From Kitasatospora papulosa (GTDB lineage Bacteria; Actinomycetota; Actinomycetes; Streptomycetales; Streptomycetaceae), in contig NZ_JNYQ01000003.1 of assembly GCF_000717245.1 (NCBI RefSeq), positions 372,001-436,000 on the forward strand: 64,000 nucleotides of DNA, written 5' to 3'. Every line of letters starts with the position of its first letter. Positions within the stretch are counted from its first letter, which is position 1. The notes below the pieces were generated by a model, which worked only from the letters and a program-made list of their open reading frames with translations, was not told the origin of the DNA and ran no database searches. A program made the translations under genes and the position numbers. Below, one piece after another: positions 52,075-60,555 of the stretch.

Positions 52075-52158
52075 ATGGCCGATCTGGCCTTCGTCGCCAC
52101 CACGGTCGCGGTTTTCGCACTGGTGGCCCTCATTGCGAGGGGGGTGACGAAACTATGA
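52075..52158 (+). CDS. 27-residue membrane peptide preceding kdpF
   Basis: A single hydrophobic helix (FVATTVAVFALVALIARGV) with a short Lys-ended tail. GGAG stands 7 bases before the ATG, and the stop overlaps the kdpF start as ATGA, so it is a translated member of the operon. It is too small for domain assignment; the size and topology resemble KdpF, so it may be a duplicate or an additional stabilising peptide. Confidence 0.7.
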   Translation: MADLAFVATTVAVFALVALIARGVTKL

Positions 52159-52244
52159 CCGCCGAGAACATGACCGGCCTGGTCGTGGCCGTCTCCCTCC
52201 TGGTCTACCTCGTCCTCGCGCTTGTGTACCCGGAGAGGTTCTGA
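52155..52244 (+). CDS. kdpF: K+-transporting ATPase subunit KdpF
   Basis: 29 residues: one helix ending in the conserved LVYLVLALVYPERF. KdpF stabilises the KdpABC complex in the membrane. Its start overlaps the preceding 27-residue ORF, and KdpA begins 8 bp after its stop. Confidence 0.9.
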   Translation: MTAENMTGLVVAVSLLVYLVLALVYPERF

Positions 52245-52252
52245 AGCTCGAC

Positions 52253-53917
52253 ATGAGCCCCGTAACAGCTGGTGCGCTCCAATTGCTCGCACTGATATCC
52301 GCGCTCGCCCTGGCATACCGCCCGCTCGGCGACCACATGGCCCGCGTGTACTCGTCGGAAAAGCATTACCGGCCCGAGAAATGGATTTATCGCGCCGTCG
52401 GAGCCAATCCTTCGGCCCAGATGCGCTGGCCCGCGTATCTGCGCGCCGTACTGGCGTTCTCCGCGGTGAGTGTCCTTTTCCTCTACGCCCTTCAGCGCTT
52501 CCAGGGAGTCCTTCCCGGCTCGCTCGGCTTCGTGTCGATCGATCCGGACCAGGCCTTCAACACCGCGGCGTCCTTCGTGGCGAACACCAACTGGCAGTCG
52601 TACTACGGCGAACAGGCCATGGGGCACGTGGTCCAGACGGGCGGCCTGGCGGTCCAGAACTTCGTCTCGGCCGCGGTCGGGATGGCCGTGGCGGTGGCCC
52701 TCGTACGCGGGTTCTCGCGCTCCCGCACCGGCGAACTGGGCAATTTCTGGGCGGATCTGGTGCGCGGCACCGTGCGCATCCTCCTGCCGATCTCCGTGGT
52801 CGGCGCCGTCGTGCTGGTGGCGTGCGGCGTCCTCCAGAACTTCTCCGGCATCCACGAGGTCGGGCAGTTCACGGGCGGCACCCAGCAGTGGAACGGCGGC
52901 GCGGTCGCCTCGCAGGAGGTCATCAAGGAGCTGGGGACCAACGGTGGGGGGTACTTCAACGCCAACTCGGCCCACCCCTTCGAGAATCCGACTCCCTTCT
53001 CCAACCTCTTCGAGATCTTCCTGATACTCCTGATCCCGTTCGCGCTGACCCGCACCTTCGGCCGTATGACCGGGAACCTGCGCCAGGGCTACACGCTCCT
53101 CGCCACCATGGCCGCCATCTGGATCGGGTTCACCGCTCTGATGATGTGGACCGAGTTCACCCACCACGGCCCGGCACTGGAGCTGGCCGGCGGAGCGATG
53201 GAGGGCAAGGAGACCCGCTTCGGCATCGGCGGTTCCTCGATCTTCGCCGTGGCGACCACCCTCACGTCGACCGGTGCGGTCAACTCCTTCCACTCCTCGT
53301 ACACCGGGTTCGGCGGCGGCATCACCATGCTCGGCATGCAACTGGGTGAGATAGCGCCCGGCGGCGTCGGTTCCGGCCTCTACGGCATGCTGATCATGGC
53401 GGTCGTCGCGGTGTTCATCGCCGGCCTGATGGTCGGCCGCACACCCGAGTACCTGGGCAGGAAGATCGGCACCCGCCAGATCAAGCTCGCGGCGTGCTAC
53501 ATCCTGATCACCCCGGCGCTGGTCCTCTGCTTCACGGCGGTGGCACTGGCACTGCCCACCCCGGCCGATTCGATGACCAACAGCGGTGCGCACGGATTCT
53601 CCGAGATCCTCTACGCCTACACCTCCGGGGCGAACAACAACGGCTCCGCCTTCGCCGGACTCAACGCCGACACGCAGTGGTTCAACACCACCATCGGCAT
53701 CGCGATGCTGCTCGGCCGCTTCCTGCCGATCGTGTTCGTGCTGGCACTGGCCGGCTCGCTCGCGGAGCAACGGCCCGTCCCCGACACGGCGGGCACCCTG
53801 CGGACCGACAAGCCCCTCTTCGCGGGGCTGTTGGCCGGCACGATCCTCATCATCACCGGTCTGACCTACTTCCCGGCGCTGGCGCTGGGTCCGCTCGCCG
53901 AAGGGCTCGCCTCATGA
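52253..53917 (+). CDS. kdpA: K+-transporting ATPase subunit KdpA
   Basis: 554 residues, the channel-like K+-binding subunit with four pore loops. Conserved stretches include TSFVANTNWQSYYGEQAMGH (about 105-125), ELGTNGGGYFNANSAHPFENPTP (about 225-247) and SGANNNGSAFAGL (about 461-473). It forms the high-affinity K+ importer with KdpB, KdpC and KdpF. The stop overlaps the kdpB start (ATGA). Confidence 0.97.
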   Translation: MSPVTAGALQLLALISALALAYRPLGDHMARVYSSEKHYRPEKWIYRAVGANPSAQMRWPAYLRAVLAFSAVSVLFLYALQRFQGVLPGSLGFVSIDPDQAFNTAASFVANTNWQSYYGEQAMGHVVQTGGLAVQNFVSAAVGMAVAVALVRGFSRSRTGELGNFWADLVRGTVRILLPISVVGAVVLVACGVLQNFSGIHEVGQFTGGTQQWNGGAVASQEVIKELGTNGGGYFNANSAHPFENPTPFSNLFEIFLILLIPFALTRTFGRMTGNLRQGYTLLATMAAIWIGFTALMMWTEFTHHGPALELAGGAMEGKETRFGIGGSSIFAVATTLTSTGAVNSFHSSYTGFGGGITMLGMQLGEIAPGGVGSGLYGMLIMAVVAVFIAGLMVGRTPEYLGRKIGTRQIKLAACYILITPALVLCFTAVALALPTPADSMTNSGAHGFSEILYAYTSGANNNGSAFAGLNADTQWFNTTIGIAMLLGRFLPIVFVLALAGSLAEQRPVPDTAGTLRTDKPLFAGLLAGTILIITGLTYFPALALGPLAEGLAS

Positions 53918-56013
53918 GCACCCCCACCTCCACCCGTGCTCCGCACGAGGACCTGTCCGGCGTTGATACCGCGCCTCCGGGCCGTGTCGGCGGGGGCCTC
54001 TTCGACCCGAAGCAGCTGCTCAGGTCCTTCCCGGACGCGCTGCGGAAGCTCGATCCGCGTGTGATGGTCAAGTCCCCGGTCATGTTCGTGGTGCTGGTCG
54101 GGTCGGTGGTCACCACCCTGCTGGCCCTCCAGGAACCCGGTGACTGGTTCGGCTGGGCCATCGCCGCCTGGCTGTGGCTGACCACGGTGTTCGCCAATCT
54201 CGCCGAGGCGGTCGCCGAGGGCCGCGGCAAGGCCCAGGCCGACACCCTGCGCAAGGCGAAGACGGACACCGTCGCCCGCCGTCTGGAGGGCGGCGACGAG
54301 AAGGACGTACCCGGCACGGAACTGCGCGTAGGTGACCTGGTCGTCTGCGAGGCGGGCGACATCGTCCCCGGCGACGGTGACGTCGTCGAGGGCGTCGCGT
54401 CCGTCGACGAGTCGGCCATCACCGGCGAGTCCGCCCCGGTGATCCGGGAGTCCGGCGGCGACCGCAGCGCCGTGACGGGCGGCACGAAGGTGCTCTCCGA
54501 CCGGATCGTCGTCAGGATCACCACCGAACCGGGCAGGACCTTCATCGACCGGATGATCGCCCTGGTCGAGGGCGCCGCCCGGCAGAAGACCCCCAACGAG
54601 ATCGCGCTCAACATCCTTCTCGCCTCGCTGACCATCGTGTTCCTCCTCGCCGTCGTCACGCTCCAGCCGTTGGCGGTGTACGCCGGTGCCAGGCAGTCCC
54701 TGATCGTGCTCACCGCGCTGCTGGTCTGCCTGATCCCGACGACCATCGGCGCACTGCTCTCCGCGATCGGGATCGCGGGCATGGACCGGCTGGTCCAGCG
54801 CAACGTCCTCGCCCTGTCGGGCCGCGCGGTGGAGGCCGCGGGTGACGTCTCGACGCTGCTGCTCGACAAGACCGGCACGATCACGCTGGGAAACCGGCAG
54901 GCCGCGGCGTTCGTACCGGTGAAGGGGGTGACGGAGGAGGAGCTGGCGAACGCGGCACAGTTGTCCTCGCTGGCCGACGAGACCCCGGAGGGCCGCTCGG
55001 TCGTGGTGCTCGCGAAGGAGAGGTACGGCCTTCGCGAACGCCACCGTGGTGAGCTCGCCCGGGCCACCTGGGTGGCCTTCACGGCTCAGACCCGTATGTC
55101 GGGTGTGGACGTGGACGGCCTCAAGGCCCGCAAGGGCGCGGCCGGTTCGGTCGTCGCCTGGGTACGGGAGCGGGGCGGCGGCGTCGACGACGACGCCGGC
55201 CTCCTCGCGGACCGGATCTCGGAGGCGGGCGGGACACCGCTCCTGGTCGCCGTGGAGGACGAGGAAGGTGCCCGCGTCCTGGGCGTGATCCACCTCAAGG
55301 ACGTCGTCAAGGGCGGGATGCGGGAGCGGTTCGACGAACTGCGCCGCATGGGCATCAGGACCGTCATGATCACGGGCGACAACCCCCTGACCGCCAAGGC
55401 GATCGCCGAGGAGGCGGGCGTCGACGACTTCCTGGCCGAGGCCACCCCCGAGGACAAGATGGCCCTCATCAAGCGGGAGCAGGCGGGCGGCAAGCTCGTC
55501 GCGATGACGGGCGACGGCACCAACGACGCCCCCGCGCTCGCGCAGGCGGACGTCGGCGTGGCGATGAACACCGGCACCTCGGCCGCCAAGGAGGCCGGGA
55601 ACATGGTGGACCTGGATTCCGACCCGACCAAGCTCATCGAGATCGTCGGGATCGGCAAGCAGTTGCTCATCACCCGGGGGGCCCTGACCACCTTCTCCCT
55701 CGCCAACGACGTCGCGAAGTACTTCGCGATCATCCCGGCCATGTTCGCGGTGGTGTACCCGGGCCTGGACAAGCTGAACGTGATGGGGCTCGCGTCGCCG
55801 GAATCCGCGATCCTGTCCGCCGTCATCTTCAACGCCCTGATCATCGTCGCCCTCGTACCGCTCGCCCTCAAGGGGGTGCGCTACCGGCCGACCAGCGCGG
55901 ACACGATGCTCCGCCGCAATCTCGGGATCTACGGACTCGGCGGCCTGGTCGCCCCGTTCATCGGGATCAAGGCCATCGATCTGCTCCTCTCCCTGATTCC
56001 CGGGCTCTCCTGA
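53914..56013 (+). CDS. kdpB: K+-transporting P-type ATPase subunit KdpB
   Basis: 699 residues. P-type motifs: TGES (actuator), DKTGTITLGNR with phosphorylated Asp318, TGDNPLTAKAIAEEAGVDDFLAEATPEDK and GDGTNDAPALAQADVGVAMN. It couples ATP hydrolysis to K+ uptake through KdpA. Coupled to kdpA by overlap and 21 bp before kdpC. Confidence 0.98.
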   Translation: MSTPTSTRAPHEDLSGVDTAPPGRVGGGLFDPKQLLRSFPDALRKLDPRVMVKSPVMFVVLVGSVVTTLLALQEPGDWFGWAIAAWLWLTTVFANLAEAVAEGRGKAQADTLRKAKTDTVARRLEGGDEKDVPGTELRVGDLVVCEAGDIVPGDGDVVEGVASVDESAITGESAPVIRESGGDRSAVTGGTKVLSDRIVVRITTEPGRTFIDRMIALVEGAARQKTPNEIALNILLASLTIVFLLAVVTLQPLAVYAGARQSLIVLTALLVCLIPTTIGALLSAIGIAGMDRLVQRNVLALSGRAVEAAGDVSTLLLDKTGTITLGNRQAAAFVPVKGVTEEELANAAQLSSLADETPEGRSVVVLAKERYGLRERHRGELARATWVAFTAQTRMSGVDVDGLKARKGAAGSVVAWVRERGGGVDDDAGLLADRISEAGGTPLLVAVEDEEGARVLGVIHLKDVVKGGMRERFDELRRMGIRTVMITGDNPLTAKAIAEEAGVDDFLAEATPEDKMALIKREQAGGKLVAMTGDGTNDAPALAQADVGVAMNTGTSAAKEAGNMVDLDSDPTKLIEIVGIGKQLLITRGALTTFSLANDVAKYFAIIPAMFAVVYPGLDKLNVMGLASPESAILSAVIFNALIIVALVPLALKGVRYRPTSADTMLRRNLGIYGLGGLVAPFIGIKAIDLLLSLIPGLS

Positions 56014-56034
56014 AGAAGAAACGGCTGATCCGCC

Positions 56035-56712
56035 ATGAACAACTCCCTCAAGAACACCGCCCGACTGCTGGGGGCGGGCCTGCGTGCCCTGCTCGTCCTG
56101 AGCGTCCTCTGCGGAGTCCTCTACCCTCTCGCGGTCACGGGCGTCGCCCAGGCGTTCTTCAGCGGCAGGGCCAACGGCTCCGAGGTCGGTGACGGAACCG
56201 GGCACACCGTCGGATCGGCCCTGATCGGACAGAGGTACGACCTGCCGAAGCTGGACCCCGACGACCCGGACGAGAGCGCGAGGCCGGACCTCAAGTGGTT
56301 CCAGCCCCGTCCCTCGAACGGCCTGGGCAGCAACAGCGTGAACCCCCGGTACTCACTGATCCTCTCCGGCGCCACCAACCGCGCGGCCGACAACGCCGAT
56401 CTGGTCACGTGGGTGACGGAGGCGAAGGCGGCGGTCGTGGCGGACAACTCCACCCCGGGCCACCGGGTGCGGGCCGATGACGTGCCGGCGGACGCGGTGA
56501 CATCCTCCGGCTCGGGTCTGGACCCTCATATCTCCCCGGCCTACGCGAAGCTCCAGATCCACCGGGTCGCCGAGCGGAACGGCCTTCCTGTCCCGCGCGT
56601 CGCGAAACTCGTGGCCGAGCACACCGAGGGACGCACCCTCGGCTTCATGGGCGAGCCCCGGGTCAACGTCCTGGAGCTCAACATCGCGCTCAAGGAGGTG
56701 AGCGAGGGCTGA
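56035..56712 (+). CDS. kdpC: K+-transporting ATPase subunit KdpC
   Basis: 225 residues. One N-terminal helix (ALLVLSVLCGVLYPLAVTGVAQAFF) and a periplasm-facing domain with VGSALIGQRYDLPKLDP, FQPRPSNGLGSNSVNPRYS, SSGSGLDPHISPAYAKLQIHRVAERNG and LNVLELNIAL. No kdpDE genes follow; a terminator stands 29 bp after the stop. Confidence 0.97.
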   Translation: MNNSLKNTARLLGAGLRALLVLSVLCGVLYPLAVTGVAQAFFSGRANGSEVGDGTGHTVGSALIGQRYDLPKLDPDDPDESARPDLKWFQPRPSNGLGSNSVNPRYSLILSGATNRAADNADLVTWVTEAKAAVVADNSTPGHRVRADDVPADAVTSSGSGLDPHISPAYAKLQIHRVAERNGLPVPRVAKLVAEHTEGRTLGFMGEPRVNVLELNIALKEVSEG

Positions 56713-56741
56713 CACGAGGCGGCGCGATCCACCTCCGGGCC

Positions 56742-56775
56742 GGCTGCGGCGGTTCCGTACGGAACCGCCGCAGCC
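56742..56775 (+). terminator. Terminator of the kdp operon
   Basis: Perfect 15-base arms (56742-56756, 56761-56775) with a GTAC loop, 29 bp after kdpC. Confidence 0.85.
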
Positions 56776-56837
56776 CGCTCCCGTCGTGTCGGTCGGAGCC
56801 TCTCCGACCGACCGCATCACGTCCTCCGGGCGGAGTA

Positions 56838-56850
56838 TCGAAACTTTCGA
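56838..56850. promoter_or_regulatory. TCGAAACTTTCGA palindrome, xylanase-type operator
   Basis: A perfect 13-bp palindrome centred on C, the form of the CGAAA-N-TTTCG element known upstream of actinomycete xylanase genes. The downstream gene is an acetylxylan esterase, which fits. It lies about 515 bp before the preferred start, which is unusually far. The 56776-57366 stretch holds no other convincing gene. Confidence 0.6.
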
Positions 56851-56999
56851 TTCGATTCGGCACGACAGTCGAGAAGAACCGCACCTAGCATCGCGTTCAC
56901 ACCTCTTCGCAAACGTACGCGACGCCCACGATCTGCACTTATGCAGCGCTCCGACACCCGCCACAGAAATCGACCGTTTCGTAATCTTTGCCGAAACCA

Positions 57000-57028
57000 T
57001 TGACACCCGGCGGTGTCGGTTCAACACT
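57000..57028 (+). promoter_or_regulatory. Promoter-like element with overlapping hairpin, upstream of axeA
   Basis: TTGACA (57000-57005), a 17-bp spacer and AACACT (57023-57028). A GACACC-CGGC-GGTGTC inverted repeat (57002-57017) overlaps the -35 and spacer and could be an operator. The -10 is weak. Confidence 0.35.
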
Positions 57029-57366
57029 GTTCGCCGTCGACGGACATGAATCACAGGCACGGATCACCGTCGATCCGGATCCACCCGGACCCGGTATCCG
57101 GGCCGGACGCCGAGTACGACGACCGGTCACGGCCGGCCGGGGCGCACGACGCCGACGCTCGATCGCTGTCTTCACCTGTTCACGCGGCACCTGTCACACA
57201 GGGGCGTTCCGCGCTGCCCGGATCCCCCACCCGGCCTCATGAGGACGAGGAGGAGAACACGCACATGAACGACGTATCCGCACGACCGACGAGCCGCACG
57301 CACGAGCGGTTCACACGGTCCGTCCGCAACGTCGTCGCCATGGCGACGAATCGAAGGACCGACCCC

Positions 57367-58353
57367 ATGCGCATGCGAACACGCCCTTCCTTACGACACG
57401 TGGTCACGGCACTGGCCGTCGCCGCGACGGCCGCGACGGCCACGACCGTCGTCGACACCCCGCCCTCCCACGCAGCGACGGCTGCCGCCTGCAACGGCTA
57501 CGTGGGGCTCACCTTCGACGACGGCCCGTCGAGCAGCACCCCCGCCCTGCTCAACGCCCTGAAGCAGAACGGACTGCGGGCCACGATGTTCAACCAGGGC
57601 CAGTACGCCGCCTCCAACCCGGCTCAGGTGCGGGCGCAGGTGGACGCCGGTATGTGGGTCGCCAACCACAGCTACACCCATCCGCATCTGACCCAGCAGA
57701 CCCAGGCACAGGTCGAATCGGAGATCTCCCGCACCCAGCAGGCCATCGCCGCAGGCGGCGGAGGCACGCCGAAACTCTTCCGGCCCCCGTACGGCGAGTC
57801 CAACGCGACGGTGCGGGCGGCAGCCGCCAAGTACGGCCTGACCCAGATCATCTGGGACGTCGACTCCCAGGACTGGAACAACGCGAGCACCGACGCGATC
57901 GTGCAGGCCAACGCACGGCTCACCGACGGCCAGATCATCCTCATGCACGACTGGCCGGCCAACACGCTCGCGGCCATCCCGCGCATCGCACAGGGACTGG
58001 CGAGCCGGGGGCTGTGTGCCGGCATGATCTCCCCGCAGACCGGCCGCGCCGTGGCTCCCGACGGGGGCGGCAGCGGTGGCGGGGGCAACGGCTGCACCGT
58101 CACGGTGACCGCCGGCCAGAGGTGGAGCGACCGCTACAACCTCAACGTCACGGTCGCGGGCTCCGGCAACTGGACCGTCACCATGCGCATCCCCACCCCC
58201 GCCAAGGTCCTCTCCACCTGGAACACCACCGCCACCTATCCCGACGCGCAGACGCTCACCGCCCAGCCCAACGGCAACGGCAACACCTGGGGCACCACCA
58301 TCCAGGCCAACGGCAACTGGACCTGGCCCACCGCCACCTGCACCACCACCTGA
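57367..58353 (+). CDS. axeA: Secreted acetylxylan esterase / polysaccharide deacetylase (CE4) with CBM2
   Basis: 328 residues. The signal peptide ends near HAATA. The CE4 NodB domain has TFDDGPSSSTPALL (metal Asp-Asp), HSYTHPHL (His-x-x-x-His), RPPYGESN and LMHDW. A Gly/Ser linker leads to a CBM2 (CTVTVTAGQRWSDRYNLNVTVAGSGNWTVTMRI). The whole chain reads very like S. lividans AxeA, which removes acetyl groups from xylan. The ATG at 57367 has AAGGA 8 bases away; an ATG at 57265 with GGAGGAG would add 34 residues ahead of the signal peptide. Confidence 0.93.
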   Translation: MRMRTRPSLRHVVTALAVAATAATATTVVDTPPSHAATAAACNGYVGLTFDDGPSSSTPALLNALKQNGLRATMFNQGQYAASNPAQVRAQVDAGMWVANHSYTHPHLTQQTQAQVESEISRTQQAIAAGGGGTPKLFRPPYGESNATVRAAAAKYGLTQIIWDVDSQDWNNASTDAIVQANARLTDGQIILMHDWPANTLAAIPRIAQGLASRGLCAGMISPQTGRAVAPDGGGSGGGGNGCTVTVTAGQRWSDRYNLNVTVAGSGNWTVTMRIPTPAKVLSTWNTTATYPDAQTLTAQPNGNGNTWGTTIQANGNWTWPTATCTTT

Positions 58354-58372
58354 CCACCCGACAGACACACGG

Positions 58373-58411
58373 CCGGTGGGGGCGGTGGCACTGCCCACCG
58401 CCCCCCACCGG
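58373..58411 (+). terminator. Terminator after axeA
   Basis: Arms of 16-17 bases with one bulged C (58373-58388 and 58395-58411), 20 bp past the stop. Confidence 0.7.
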
Positions 58412-58612
58412 TTCCCGGTCGCCGCTCCCCCACCGGCCCGGCGCCCCGGCCGCCCAGCAGGCCACGCCACGCCACGGAACGTAGGTGACATCCACGGCGA
58501 AGTACCGCACCTCGACAGCGGAGTTGGCCTCTGGCGACCATCCTTGGCACGTACGTTCCCTATTCTGTTCGCAAGCCGATCAACCGCTGTCGCGCATACC
58601 CAGGAGTTCGCC

Positions 58613-59428
58613 ATGTCCCGACCGGAGAACGATGCCTCCACCCTGCGCATCGACACCAGCAGACCCCATCCCGCCCGGATGTACGACTGGTTCCTCGGTG
58701 GCAAGGACAACTATCCGGTCGACGAGGCGATGGGCCGGCAGATGCTCGCCGCGGAGCCCGGGATCCCGGTCATGGCCAAGGTGAACCGCGCCTTCATGCA
58801 CCGCGCCACCCGATGGCTGACCGGCCAGGGGATCCGGCAGTTCCTCGACATCGGCACGGGTATCCCCACGGAACCGAACCTCCACCAGGTGGCCCAGCAG
58901 GCCGCCCCCACGACCCGGGTCGTGTACTGCGACAACGACCCCATCGTCCTGGCACACGCGGAGGCCCTGCTGAAGGGCACCGAGGAGGGTGCCATCGACT
59001 ACGTGGAGGCCGACGCCCGCGACGTGGACGCCATCCTCCAGCACGCGGGCAAGACGCTGGACTTCACTCAGCCCGTCGCGCTCTCGTTGATCTCGCTGCT
59101 GCACTTCGTGAGCGACGAGGACGGCGCCTACGAGCTGGTCGACCGGCTGACCGAGGTGCTCGCACCGGGCAGCCATGTGGTGATCTCCCATCTCACTGCG
59201 GACTTCCACCCGGCTGCGGCTCGCAAGGTGGACGAGATGTACAAGGCGAACACCCTCACCCTGGCGCCCCGCACCCGCGACCAGTTCGCCCGCTTCTTCG
59301 ACGGGCTCGACATCGCGGAGCCCGGCATCGTGGCGGCCGAGGCGTGGCACCCCGAGCTCGGCGATCCGGTGGCGGGCCAGGACGACATCATCAGTGCCGG
59401 CTACGTGGCGGTCGGCCGCAAGCCGTAG
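58613..59428 (+). CDS. SAM-dependent methyltransferase, DUF574/Methyltransf_19 family (copy 2)
   Basis: 271 residues with the same blocks as the 27575 gene: RMYDWFLGGKDNYPVDEAMGRQM, FLDIGTGIPTEPNLHQVAQ, VVYCDNDPIVLAHAEALL and RTRDQFARFFDGLDIAEPGIV. AGGAG precedes the ATG at 58613. It stands alone, with hairpins or gaps on both sides. Target unknown. Confidence 0.92.
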   Translation: MSRPENDASTLRIDTSRPHPARMYDWFLGGKDNYPVDEAMGRQMLAAEPGIPVMAKVNRAFMHRATRWLTGQGIRQFLDIGTGIPTEPNLHQVAQQAAPTTRVVYCDNDPIVLAHAEALLKGTEEGAIDYVEADARDVDAILQHAGKTLDFTQPVALSLISLLHFVSDEDGAYELVDRLTEVLAPGSHVVISHLTADFHPAAARKVDEMYKANTLTLAPRTRDQFARFFDGLDIAEPGIVAAEAWHPELGDPVAGQDDIISAGYVAVGRKP

Positions 59429-59642
59429 TCCTGGGGCGGGCCTCAGGCCTGTCCCGAGGTGAGTGCCCGGCGACGGCGGTCGAGGCGCTGCCGAGCACGT
59501 CGGCGACGGCGCCCGACACCAGTTGGGCTCGTTACCCACCTGGCGAGACGGTCGGCCTGCCATCGGTGAGACACGCCGTTGTCCCACGCGGTCGCACGGC
59601 GGCCCTTGAGCCATCTGTGGCGAGGCCCGGCGGGCGGACACC

Positions 59643-60164
59643 TCACGCCTTGACGGCCTCCGCGATCTGCTGGGCGGCCTGCGCGGGCGTGAGGTGCGTG
59701 GTGTCGACGACCTCGGCCTCACCGTGCAGCCACGTGCGAGCCGCCTCGGCGTAGGGCTCGAGGTAGGCGAGACGGAAGGTGGAGGGACCGAGATCCGTGT
59801 CCCCCTCGATGCGCCCGCGGAGTGTGTCCTGGTCGGCGTGGAGAACGAAGTGCCGCACCGGAATCTCGTGCTGGTCGAGACCCGAGCTGATCTCGCGCCA
59901 GTACTGCTCGACCAGGACGGTCATGGGCATCACCAGAGTGCCGCCGGTGTATTCGAGCACGCGGCGGGCGGTCTCGACGACCAGCGGCCGCCAGGGTTCC
60001 CAGTCCTGGAAGTTGCCCGTCCAGGGCAGCGCCGGCTTGATGTCCATGAGGGTCTCGCCGACCTTTTCGGCGTCGAACACCCGGGAATCGGGGATCAGCT
60101 GCTGCACTAGGGCACTGGTGGTGGTCTTGCCTGCGCCGTGGGTTCCGTTGAGCCATAGGATCAT
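59643..60164 (-). CDS. TmrB-like ATP-binding protein
   Basis: 173 residues. A P-loop at the N-terminus (WLNGTHGAGKTTT, about 4-16) is followed by FDAEKVGETL, DWEPWRPLV and VMPMTVLVEQYWREI. This run of motifs parallels TmrB, the ATP-binding tunicamycin-resistance protein of Bacillus subtilis. Function here is unproven; many environmental bacteria hold such proteins without known resistance. There is no ribosome site, but TAGCGT (60173-60178) ends 8 bases before the ATG, so the message is probably leaderless. Confidence 0.82.
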   Translation of the reverse strand: MILWLNGTHGAGKTTTSALVQQLIPDSRVFDAEKVGETLMDIKPALPWTGNFQDWEPWRPLVVETARRVLEYTGGTLVMPMTVLVEQYWREISSGLDQHEIPVRHFVLHADQDTLRGRIEGDTDLGPSTFRLAYLEPYAEAARTWLHGEAEVVDTTHLTPAQAAQQIAEAVKA

Positions 60165-60223
60165 GGGAACCGACGCTAGCGCCCCTGCAGGGACCGACGT
60201 CCGACAAGGCCGCGGACAAGCAG

Positions 60224-60256
60224 AAAACCTCGCCCCTGTCGCAACAGGAACGAGGC
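60224..60256 (-). terminator. Intrinsic terminator of the tRNA-Gly-like gene
   Basis: On the minus strand, a CCTCG/CGAGG outer stem and CCTGT/ACAGG inner stem, separated by a 2-nt internal loop and closed by TGCG, are followed by TTTTCTG. It begins about 7 bases past the encoded CCA. Confidence 0.75.
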
Positions 60257-60262
60257 TTCACA

Positions 60263-60335
60263 TGGAGCGCTGGGCAGGCCTTGCACCTGCATTTCCCCGC
60301 AGGAAGCGGGGCGTCTTTCCTTGGACGACCAACGC
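60263..60335 (-). tRNA. Atypical tRNA-Gly (anticodon UCC), CCA encoded
   Basis: 73 bases fold as a full cloverleaf: 7-bp acceptor GCGTTGG/CCAGCGC (one G-U), 3-bp D stem GTC/GAC with loop CAAGGAAA, 5-bp anticodon stem CCCCG/CGGGG with loop CTTCCTG (U33, anticodon UCC), a 4-base variable loop, and 5-bp T stem GCAGG/CCTGC with loop TGCAAGG. U73 and CCA follow. GlyRS identity bases G1-C72, C2-G71, C35, C36 and U73 are all kept. Odd: T-loop TGC instead of TTC (position 55 G), a pyrimidine at position 37, and a short D stem. It has its own promoter and terminator. It may be a functional specialised tRNA or a decaying copy. Confidence 0.72.
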
Positions 60336-60377
60336 ACAGGCAACCGCACCACCGAAGTGGCCGCGCCTTCAAGATCG

Positions 60378-60383
60378 ACTATA
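60378..60383 (-). promoter_or_regulatory. Minus-10 TATAGT for the tRNA-Gly-like gene
   Basis: A near-consensus TATAGT on the minus strand in otherwise GC-rich DNA, about 43 bases before the tRNA 5' end. The -35 region (TGCGAG at 17 bp) is weak. Confidence 0.5.
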
Positions 60384-60555
60384 GCGCAGGATCGACGGAC
60401 CTCGCACCTGCCGTCGGCTTCCGCGTGTCTGCCATACCTGAGTACCCGCCGTGGCAAGTGCCGCAGAACTCGCCACAACAGGTCGTCACCACCCTGCCCC
60501 CACACCTCGAGAACTCAGTTCGGCAGTGTGCAGCGACAGAGGGCACAGTGGCCCC

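Noticed and set aside
59429..59642. Minus-strand frame between the methyltransferase and TmrB-like gene
   Set aside because: About 67 residues, Arg/Trp-rich, without ribosome site or recognised family; nothing else seen in this gap.
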